This document shows, in pieces, positions 11,769-19,564 of a stretch of DNA of 64,000 bases. Location of the stretch: positions 1,612,001 to 1,676,000 of the forward strand of contig JARGXX010000095.1 of assembly GCA_030374765.1 (NCBI GenBank), read 5' to 3'. The stretch comes from Agarophyton chilense (taxonomy: Eukaryota; Rhodophyta; Florideophyceae; Gracilariales; Gracilariaceae). Position numbers and translations under genes: made by a program. Within the stretch, counting starts at the first letter, position 1; each line of letters opens with the position of its first letter. Below the pieces are notes generated by a model. It was not told the DNA's origin and did no database searches. It saw only the letters and a list, made by a program, of their open reading frames with translations.

Positions 11769-12829
11769 AAACACAATAAACGTTAGAAATGTACGCCTTC
11801 CTGCCGCTGAATGGCGATTAATGCGTAAGGTTTTTTGGCAGATTTAGTTGAAAACCAATCTAACTGTTATTTCCGCTCACGTCGTTGTTTCCCAAGATTG
11901 ACGTTCAGGCGCTATTCTCTTCTCTCACTACCTAAAATACTATAGTTTCAGATCTTTGATTCAGCGAAGGACAATCTGGATAGAGATGATTAAATACTGG
12001 ATCAAAAGAAGAGGCTGGATAAAAATCAATGGTGTTGAATTGCTTCGCCACTAAGTTCCATAGATATAACCGATTCACTTCAGTGACCTTAGCCCCACGT
12101 AAAAGTGGCCCCGAAACTCTCTTAACCGTTTTTTGGATCGATCATCATCTTATAGCAGTAAAAGCATTCTAACCAACTTCTACAAGTGAGAAATCGGTTG
12201 AATTTTCTTTCCCTTTTTCGACCTTTTTGGTTTCAGATGTCTCGGTAGATCTCACAAGAGCGTTAAATTTTTTATGAAAGTGTTAAAATTTCTCGAAAAT
12301 ATAAGTTTATGGATGGCAACAGATCTGGAACTCTTGGCAGATTTTTGTACGATCTGTAGTCTGGTGGGCACATGTACTTACGATATTCGTTGTGTTCAAT
12401 ACTAAGTAGAAGCGAAAACAGCATTTTACTCCGGTGAACTTTGATGGGAATGTGTAGCACATTCTCGCGAAACAAATGGGCTTTGAGCCAGAAATTTTAC
12501 GCCAAAACTCTTTCAGGACGGCTTGAATTAGTTTGGTCGCCAAAAAACAGATACTATAAAGTAAACACGAATTTCAAAGCTTTATGCATCGTGGTTTACC
12601 GGAACTGTATTTTCTATAAGACCCACGTTTGGTTTGGTGGCACGTAGAGGGGGCGCTTGTGTTCGGGTCTCTTTTGGTGAAACAGGAGAAATCTTTTCTT
12701 CGTCGAGCTCCGGGACCATCTGAGAATGCGATTGCAAAAGAGCGCGAGACAACGTTTGGATGGAATATCCGATAAAAGAAGGATATGCAATATTTTTCCT
12801 ACCATTTACTACGTCCTGACAAACTTCTG
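11769..12829. other. AT-rich stretch without recognisable gene
   Basis: Short frames only. The minus strand from 12,805 to 12,272 has two overlapping protein-like stretches (for example ATKLIQAVLKEFWRKI) that could be decayed transposase, but no catalytic motif is visible. I cannot name anything here. Confidence 0.4.
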
Positions 12830-12992
12830 CTTGGACACCAGCGCTTCATGATTTTCCGCCATACTGACGAGCGCCCTTACACAGGGACTGCGAAAGTGGA
12901 AAAACACGGGTTTTTTTCCATTCTAAATTCGGTCACTGCATGCTGTGAGGGCAGCGGCGAATGAGTTCCGCCAATTTGAGCGCGAATGAGGG

Positions 12993-15900
12993 TTACCTCA
13001 TTATTCTACAAAATCCAGAACACGTTTGTGAAAAACACGTGTCACCGAAGCGCCACGCATTACCGACTGTTGCCAGTATCAACTCCCTGCCCTCATCGTC
13101 AAGGACTCGCAATTCCCGCACTACGTCCGGGTGACTTGACGGCTGAGACCGGGAAAAGTCAACTTTCGTGTGCCACAGCCCATGATATGACCTCTCCACG
13201 CGCTCGCCTCGACTCACGTCCCACAGGCACCAAAATCCCGAATCTTCACGCGATTGAACTCGCAAACCGTGCGCGTCCACACCGACATCTGTCACGCTAA
13301 AATCACAAGTAAACGGTACTTGGACGGCTCGACCGCTGCGCGCGTCCCACACTCGAACTGTCTTGTCGGGTGACCCGGACACGATTCGAGTCCCATCCGC
13401 GCTCATCGCCACGCAGTACACAGTATCCGTGTGGCCAGTGAGAGGCTGTCCCACCGCCTCTCCGTTGAGCGCGTCCCACACGCGAACTGTCTTGTCGGAT
13501 GACCCAGACACGATTCGAGTCCCATCCGCGCTCATCGCCACGCACTCCACATAACCCGTGTGGCCCGTGAGAGGCTGTCCCACGGCCTCTCCGCTGAGTG
13601 CGTCCCACACGCGAACTGTCTTGTCAAATGATCCGGACACGATTCGAGTCCCATCCGCGCTCATCGTCATGCACTCCACAACATTCGTGTGGCCCGTGGA
13701 ACGTTGTCCCACCGCCTCTCCGCTGAGCGCGTCCCACACGCGAACTGTCTCGTCAAATGATCCGGACACGATTCGAGTCCCATCCGCGCTCATCGCCACG
13801 CAGCGCACCCAAGTTATGTGACCCGTGAAAGGCTGTCCCACCGCCTCTCCGCTGAGCGCGTCCCACACGCGAATTGTCCTGTCCAGTGACCCGGACACAA
13901 TTCGAGTCCCATCCACGCTCATCACCACGCACGTCACAGAACTGGTGTGGCCTGTGAGAGGCTGCCCAACCGCCTCTCCGCTGAGCGCGTCCCACACGCG
14001 AACTGTCTCGTCCCATGACCCAGACACAATTCGAGTCCCATCCGCGCTCATCGCCACGCACTTCACAGAACCCGTGTGGCCAGTGAATGGCTGTCCCACC
14101 GCCTCTCCGCTGAGCGCGTCCCACACGCGAACTGTCCTGTCCGATGACCCGGACACGATTCGAGTCGCATCCGCGCTCATCGCCACGCACACCACAGCAC
14201 CCGTGTGGCCAGTGAGAGGCTGTCCCACCGCCTCTCCGCTGAGCGCGTCCCACACGCGAACTGTCCTGTCCCGTGACCCGGACACGATTCGAGTCCCATC
14301 CGCGCTCATCGCCACGCAGTACACAGTATCCGTGTGGCCGGTGAGAGGCTGTTCCACGGCTTCTCCACTGAGCGCTCCTTCACTTGGCTCCTCACTTCCG
14401 CAACTCGCGAAAGTTCGTCTTAGCCTTTTCCGTCGTCGGACACCTTGTTTTCCGAGGTCTCGTGTCGAGGCACAATCATGATCGGTGCTTCGGTCACATT
14501 GTTGTCCGAGGATACGCATCATCGCACCTGTTTCGGTATCCCACACGACAACCTCTCCGTTCTCGTGTCCCGTCGCCATCCTCCTTTGGTCCAGTGAAAA
14601 GGCGCAACAATTGACGTCTAGTATCCAATCCAGACTGTCTCTTTCGACGCTCAAGTTCTGGATATTGCGAGTGCCACTCGTAAGGTTATACCTCGCAACC
14701 AGCACAGCTTCCTTAGAACGACGCTCCATAACGACAATTTCGTCGCCTTCATAGGTCACGCCAATAATACCTCCAAGGATCGGGATCGTATCCAGCAGTG
14801 CACCACCCGCTGGTTGCAAAAACCCCACAGAAGCTTTAGCCCACGGTCTCGGTGCACTACGCTCTATCTCCTCGACAAACTTTCGAGTCTTTTCACACTG
14901 CGTCGCATACCACAACAATCGACCGTGCATCTGAAACCACGCTTCATACGGATTGTTGTTAACATACCCCCAACTCATGCGGGCAGCCTTTCCAATGATT
15001 TCCAGATGCTTTCTTTCATCCGAGATCTCGGTACTGCCCGTGCCGGCGACATCTGTTCCTTGTTTGAGGTCTTGCTCTACGAACGAAATCCCGCCGTCTT
15101 GCAGACGCCTCACGATCCATTGCGGCTTTGACAGAAGCCATAGCAATTCATCAACGTATCCTGCATTGCGAAGTGCTCTGCAAAGATTGTTGTGAAGATA
15201 ACCGTCATCGCCAGTATTCCACCACGCTGCTCGCAACCAGTACCCGTCTTCAGTAGTCTCAGATCGAATGTAGTTGTGAATTAAAAATTGAAAGAACATT
15301 TGAGCTTCGTGCTCTTCTGATGCCTTTAGAACAGCAGTGTCTAAGATCAAGTCGTGTAGCTGAACAGATATAAAACCACTTTCCCTCCTCACTTGCAAGA
15401 GTGACACATCTTTCATCATTTCTACAACTTTCTCAACTTCAGCCAAGCTCTCCAAGTCCCACAGGTTCTTCAGCATGTTGAGCGGAACACACTGTTGTTT
15501 TTGAACAACACAAAAGGCCCGAAACAGCTTCTGGTAGTTCCTGCGTTCACTCCGCATCTCCAGCACTTCAAGGGAAACATCTACAATGTTCGTAAGAGCG
15601 CCGTATCCGGCCACAGGGATATCCAGCAAGTCTTTTCGCTTCAACAACAGATCTCGATGAAAATCGGACCATGCATTCTGCTTTTGATCTGCATGCTGCT
15701 CAAGAGAATACTTCCATACTGAGCCTCCAGCAATGCCAAGTGCAAGTGGGAGCCCCTGGCATATGTGAAGAATAGATTCGAAGGCATTCTTGTTCACGTC
15801 GTCAAGCCTGTGCTCTGCACCAAAACCAGCATGCCTCATCAGCATACGTCTGGCTAACTCGCCATGGGCTTCTTTCTCTGAAAACTCAATCCGCTTATCA

Positions 15901-16832
15901 GTATGTTCCAGAAAACGCTTGTCTCTCGTGGTGCACACCAGTCGACTGCGTTCGTTCACCATTATGCCAAGTAGGGTGAACACACTGGAATCAATGCCGT
16001 TCAACCACCATATGTCATCCACAAGAAACAGACAGTCATGAGGTCTGAACCATATAGAGGCCTTGTCCGATGCCTCTTGCAGCGTTTTGGAAGCTCTTAC
16101 CTGTTTCGCCAGCCGTGGACCGTTTGTCCGTTCCACAATACTTGCGATACCCTGTATGATCGTCGATAGCCTGGCATCCTTGCCAAGTTGAATGTAAAGA
16201 GTACCACCAGGAAATCGTTTCTTGACTTCTTTGTCGGACGCAAGGCCTCGCAGAGCACATGTTTTGCCAACGCTACCTCTCCCGGTGGCGAGAACAGCAA
16301 CAATGCGATTCTCGGACTTGTCGAGAATTGCGTTTTTCAGTCTTCCCTCGCATGTGGTGGTAGTGCTGTAGTCCAGAGTCAGTCGGGGTGGGTTGGGTGG
16401 CACGTTGTTATCCGGTAAGTACTCATCTTGGCGCGAATTCTGTGCATCTCTAAGCGTCGGAGAGACATTGTCAGCTAGGAAGTGGAACAACACTTTCACA
16501 TCCGTCTCGCACTGCTTCAATACTTTCTCCATTCGGCGGACTAAATTTCGCACCGTAGGTTTGTCGATATCTGACTGCAAGTCGTTGAGTTCGACGGAGT
16601 TTTGTTGCAAATCGTCATAAAAACGCGACAACCTTGCGCGTGTTACGAAGTCTGGGGTTGACAAGCCTTTAAGCTGTCGAATCATATCATTCGCACGCCT
16701 GTACTGACTTCGCAGTTGGCGAAGCTTCGTCTCGTTAGCTTGGACTATATCCTTGGGTTCGAAGAACCTGTTCACAGTGGTCTCGAGCTTTTGAAGCACC
16801 CCAAACAGGTCCTGAACCGCCGGAGGATCCAT
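12993..16832 (-). CDS. NB-ARC/WD40 STAND receptor-like protein (left copy)
   Basis: A predicted 1,279-residue NLR-like regulator. Residues 1-150 are helical and coiled-coil-like. The NB-ARC switch follows: P-loop GRGSVGKT (184-191), Walker B CLFLVDDIWW (267-276), RNBS-B-like RLVCTTRD (297-304), GLPLAL (360-365) and a winged-helix region. One isolated WD blade precedes eight nearly identical 43-residue WD40 repeats (about 817-1,161) and a degenerate last blade. Family knowledge: STAND ATPases of this layout (plant NLR, Apaf-1, fungal HET-D/E) act as ligand-triggered switches, with the repeats sensing and NB-ARC oligomerising. I chose the ATG at 16,832 because of its strong context CCGCCACCATGG; the frame is open to 17,192 but that part does not look coding. 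Oddity: the P-loop has S where the right copy has G (GRGGVGKT). Divergent to the SF3B4-like gene. The ligand and any function in immunity or self-recognition are inference. Confidence 0.85.
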   Translation of the reverse strand: MDPPAVQDLFGVLQKLETTVNRFFEPKDIVQANETKLRQLRSQYRRANDMIRQLKGLSTPDFVTRARLSRFYDDLQQNSVELNDLQSDIDKPTVRNLVRRMEKVLKQCETDVKVLFHFLADNVSPTLRDAQNSRQDEYLPDNNVPPNPPRLTLDYSTTTTCEGRLKNAILDKSENRIVAVLATGRGSVGKTCALRGLASDKEVKKRFPGGTLYIQLGKDARLSTIIQGIASIVERTNGPRLAKQVRASKTLQEASDKASIWFRPHDCLFLVDDIWWLNGIDSSVFTLLGIMVNERSRLVCTTRDKRFLEHTDKRIEFSEKEAHGELARRMLMRHAGFGAEHRLDDVNKNAFESILHICQGLPLALGIAGGSVWKYSLEQHADQKQNAWSDFHRDLLLKRKDLLDIPVAGYGALTNIVDVSLEVLEMRSERRNYQKLFRAFCVVQKQQCVPLNMLKNLWDLESLAEVEKVVEMMKDVSLLQVRRESGFISVQLHDLILDTAVLKASEEHEAQMFFQFLIHNYIRSETTEDGYWLRAAWWNTGDDGYLHNNLCRALRNAGYVDELLWLLSKPQWIVRRLQDGGISFVEQDLKQGTDVAGTGSTEISDERKHLEIIGKAARMSWGYVNNNPYEAWFQMHGRLLWYATQCEKTRKFVEEIERSAPRPWAKASVGFLQPAGGALLDTIPILGGIIGVTYEGDEIVVMERRSKEAVLVARYNLTSGTRNIQNLSVERDSLDWILDVNCCAFSLDQRRMATGHENGEVVVWDTETGAMMRILGQQCDRSTDHDCASTRDLGKQGVRRRKRLRRTFASCGSEEPSEGALSGEAVEQPLTGHTDTVYCVAMSADGTRIVSGSRDRTVRVWDALSGEAVGQPLTGHTGAVVCVAMSADATRIVSGSSDRTVRVWDALSGEAVGQPFTGHTGSVKCVAMSADGTRIVSGSWDETVRVWDALSGEAVGQPLTGHTSSVTCVVMSVDGTRIVSGSLDRTIRVWDALSGEAVGQPFTGHITWVRCVAMSADGTRIVSGSFDETVRVWDALSGEAVGQRSTGHTNVVECMTMSADGTRIVSGSFDKTVRVWDALSGEAVGQPLTGHTGYVECVAMSADGTRIVSGSSDKTVRVWDALNGEAVGQPLTGHTDTVYCVAMSADGTRIVSGSPDKTVRVWDARSGRAVQVPFTCDFSVTDVGVDAHGLRVQSREDSGFWCLWDVSRGERVERSYHGLWHTKVDFSRSQPSSHPDVVRELRVLDDEGRELILATVGNAWRFGDTCFSQTCSGFCRIMR
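13349..14380 (-). repeat. Tandem 129-base WD40 repeat array, 8 units
   Basis: Eight head-to-tail units of 129 bases, each encoding one WD40 blade of the form DALSGEAVGQPLTGHT-xxVxC...SGSxDxTVRVW. The units are almost identical at the DNA level except at the codons for residues 17, 18, 20, 36 and 38. Such homogeneity implies recent unequal crossing-over or gene conversion. Confidence 0.9.
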
Positions 16833-17170
16833 GGTGGCGGTGCGGAGGGTAAAAAATGGTGCGAGTCGGCTGGATGGTGATGCAGTGAAGCATCGTGGAG
16901 GCGAAGCCGAAGGCGAGTGCAAGGCGTGCGTTGGGGCAGCGGTGGGAGCGTGCGATATGGGCCTCGATGCTTGTCGCGGGCTCATGAGCGCAGCGATTGG
17001 AAGCCTCACAAGAAAAGTGACAACCAGACGGCAACGAGGCACACACGAATGGGCAGGGGGTGAGCCAACCGGGGCGCAGCATTGCGCCAACTGGATCCGT
17101 ATGCACAGGTAACCCATTGCTGACTGCCAACGATAACCAAGCAGCAGCCGCTTTTTCGTACGAACACTCG
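16833..17170. promoter_or_regulatory. Head-to-head intergenic region (likely bidirectional promoter), left arm
   Basis: About 340 bases separate the start codons of the NB-ARC gene (minus) and the SF3B4-like gene (plus), so any promoters must lie here or inside the first exons. I see no clear TATA box. The counterpart in the right arm (53,113-53,558) is longer and carries a local tandem duplication. Confidence 0.45.
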
Positions 17171-18133
17171 ATGACAAGCTATCACATGCCATGCGCTCTT
17201 GCAGGAGCTTCTAGTCAAGCTGCCCCCGTCCGTCATGTGTACATCCCGCGCAATCGCATCACGGGCGAGCATTTTGGCTACGGTTCTTGTGAGTTTTACA
17301 CCCCGCTAGACGCCCTCTACGCCGCAAAGGTGCTCAATCTTGTCCAGCTTGATTCAAGGCCAATTCGCGTCTCTCAGTCCACCGTGGATCGTCGCACCCA
17401 AGACGTCGGCGCAAACCTTTTCATTGGCAATTTATTGGACAACGTCGACGAGAAGTTTTTGCATGACGCGTTTTCAGCGTTTGGCCCCTTGGTAGAAGCG
17501 CCATTTACCACGCGGGACCCGAATACCAACCAATCGAAGCGATATGGTTTCGTGAAGTACTCCTGCTTCGAGCACTCCGATGCTGCTATCGCAGCAATGA
17601 ATGGTCATTACGTTTGCAACACTCCTGTCACTGTTCAGTACGCTTTCAAAAAGGATTCGGAGAAACGGGAGAGACATGGTTCCCGGGCCGAACGAATTTT
17701 GGCGGCTCAAGGGGCGGAAGCCCGTCGAGCTGCTGACCTGGAAAACCAGTTAAGCCCCAACACTCTATTTTCGGACAAGCCTCCAAGCCGCGTTCACACC
17801 CCGCACCCTCTTCCGCCTCATACAACCCCAACGTATCCACCAAATGCGCGTATTCCAATGTACCAGCCACTGTCATATGATTATCCGGTGCAGCCCCGCG
17901 TCCCAAACTGGTCGGGTGTAGTGGCCCCCCCACAATATACTCAAGGCCTTCAAGTGAACCAGTATCCGCCCCCAAACGTTGTGGCACCATCGCAAAATGA
18001 ACGGACTCTACCAAAACCAATACCCACCGCTGGGCCGCCCCGACCCGTCCCTGATGAAGCGGCTCCACAATACAGGAAACTAACCTTGAAACCCCAACCT
18101 TCCTTTGGGGCTTTCCTTCGCGGATCACTGTAG
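17171..18133 (+). CDS. SF3B4: SF3B4 (SAP49/Hsh49)-like spliceosomal RNA-binding protein, left copy
   Basis: SF3B4 is the two-RRM subunit of the SF3b complex of U2 snRNP; it contacts pre-mRNA near the branch site and binds SF3B2. The frame shows most of RRM1 (VYIPRNRITGEHFGYGS ... RPIRVSQS), a complete RRM2 with RNP2 NLFIGNL and RNP1 KRYGFVKY, the family signature YAFKKDS-RHGSRAERILAAQ, and a Pro-rich tail. From the first ATG at 17,171 the protein has 320 residues. The first strand and helix of RRM1 are not in this frame: the upstream DNA encodes an RRM1-like piece (TLDDKVSD) in another frame, so either an unseen intron or small indels disturb the N terminus. Compared with the right copy there is a one-base length difference just before QAAPV. 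It may be a damaged paralogue, with an intact gene elsewhere in the genome. Confidence 0.7.
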   Translation: MTSYHMPCALAGASSQAAPVRHVYIPRNRITGEHFGYGSCEFYTPLDALYAAKVLNLVQLDSRPIRVSQSTVDRRTQDVGANLFIGNLLDNVDEKFLHDAFSAFGPLVEAPFTTRDPNTNQSKRYGFVKYSCFEHSDAAIAAMNGHYVCNTPVTVQYAFKKDSEKRERHGSRAERILAAQGAEARRAADLENQLSPNTLFSDKPPSRVHTPHPLPPHTTPTYPPNARIPMYQPLSYDYPVQPRVPNWSGVVAPPQYTQGLQVNQYPPPNVVAPSQNERTLPKPIPTAGPPRPVPDEAAPQYRKLTLKPQPSFGAFLRGSL

Positions 18134-18196
18134 TAACTTTATGCGAGGATGACACTCACGGCTGATGCGGTTGTGACTGTTGCTAATGCAAAGTAG

Positions 18197-18691
18197 ATGT
18201 GCTTTACCTCTCCCTATGTTCCTTGGGTTTGTGGGCACTGGGCCTGCTTGATCGCCGAGACGCCATTTGCTCCCGTAATAGGCGGACTCGGCCGCACGCA
18301 AACAGCAACTCGCTGCAAAGCCAGGGTTTGGTGTGTCGATCAGTGTAGGAAGCAGGTTTACAGAACAAACAAAAAAGTGGACTTTAGAAAACAAGAGTTG
18401 GACAGCGGTCAACATCCTCATCGCACATCTTTGGAATATGGGGCTCTTGCAATTGATCCCAACGTCCTTGAGGCGAGCGGCCTGTTTTTGCGTTGCGGTT
18501 TTGGTTTGTGGTTTCCAAGCCAGATTGCTAGAGCAAATCTGGAGGATTTTGAGAACAGTGTCAGCGTTTCATCCTGTCTTTTGGAGTCTTCTTCGGCAAG
18601 AGGGACAAGCGTACACTGTACGGTTGAAAGACACACACTGCGAGAGAAAGTGCGGCGGTTTGCGATGCATTCGCTTCTCTCCGCGCGCTAG
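18197..18691 (+). CDS. Conserved hypothetical protein, left copy
   Basis: 164 codons, Cys-rich at the N-terminal side (WVCGHWACL, RCKARVWCVDQCRK). The mirror copy at 51,617-52,162 keeps the frame open and adds 17 N-terminal residues; here an in-frame stop falls just upstream of the ATG. Where the copies differ, this frame takes more silent changes than the overlapping 138-codon frame, which supports it as the coding one. I do not recognise a domain. It could also be a transcribed noncoding segment kept open by recent duplication. Confidence 0.4.
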   Translation: MCFTSPYVPWVCGHWACLIAETPFAPVIGGLGRTQTATRCKARVWCVDQCRKQVYRTNKKVDFRKQELDSGQHPHRTSLEYGALAIDPNVLEASGLFLRCGFGLWFPSQIARANLEDFENSVSVSSCLLESSSARGTSVHCTVERHTLREKVRRFAMHSLLSAR

Positions 18692-19564
18692 GGGAGTGAT
18701 ATGCTTGAGATACTCCAAAGTGTCAGCTTATTTTGTCCTTTCAAAGTAGCAAATCTCACTGAACGGAAAATCCCCAACCTTGCTGACATGCGAAGGGTAG
18801 GTTGCGAAACAGCTACTGGCGGCAGCTCATGGTTATTGATGCAAAGAGCTCGCTCGACCTGTCATTAATTCTGTACTAGGGGGCGGGAGGAGCATGTTTT
18901 CTGCGCTCAGTACGGTCTTTCTCGCGATTGGAAACTCTTTTTCTGGTATAATGTCTTGATATCTTTTGACGCTTCTTCCTCTCCCAACAATTTGGAATGG
19001 AGCAAAACAGTACAACTTTATTCTCAGCCCAGGGTTTACGATTCACGGCACATGGTCCATGTTTTGCGATTCACGACGTACGCTAATGGTTCCTTGTCTG
19101 CCTTTTCCCCCTCACCATAGCCGTTGGTTGTACCTTCTCTCCCGTTGTTCTCTCACGGCGAGGAGCTACAGACAGGGACTTTTGCTCGCCATTGGTCAAC
19201 GGTCAATGCGCCACGAGGACTTTCAGAAGAAGAGAATGCACTTTGACATAGTACGTCAACTGAATTGCCGCACTCTCCGATTCATGAGAGTCGAGCTCAG
19301 TTCCCTCCCGAAACCCCTCCCTTCTGTTATCTATTTAGAGGCGGTGGCTCGCCCTTCTTCCGCCCTTCCTCTCCCCACCCATCGGACGCGAGCAGCATCC
19401 ACATCTGTTCGTCTTTGAGTGCTCCAGGCTGGGAAAGTTTCCGCCCATTCAACTATTCGCATTTCTAGTGGTTGCTCTGTATCCTTGTGGGTATTGATAA
19501 TCTTCTTGGCATTGAGAAAAGCATTCCACGTCCGAAAACGCTGTGAGCATTGGTGTTTGTTGAG
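18692..19564. other. Intergenic region upstream of the zinc-finger gene, left arm
   Basis: No frame here looks coding. The interval is shared with the right arm (50,744-51,616) at high identity and probably holds the promoter and 5' untranslated region of the zinc-finger gene. Confidence 0.4.

Noticed and set aside
13349-14380. Regular spaced repeats resembling a CRISPR array
   Set aside because: Units are in-frame WD40 coding repeats in a eukaryotic gene; there are no short palindromic repeats with unique spacers and no cas genes.
16833-17192. Upstream extension of the left NB-ARC frame to 17,192 (and of the right one to 52,977)
   Set aside because: The extension overlaps the divergent SF3B4-like gene, has no conserved motif and differs between arms; the ATG in CCGCCACCATGG context is shared by both.
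18333-18749. 138-codon frame overlapping the conserved hypothetical ORF
   Set aside because: Differences between the arms that are silent in the other frame change residues here, so this frame is the less likely one.
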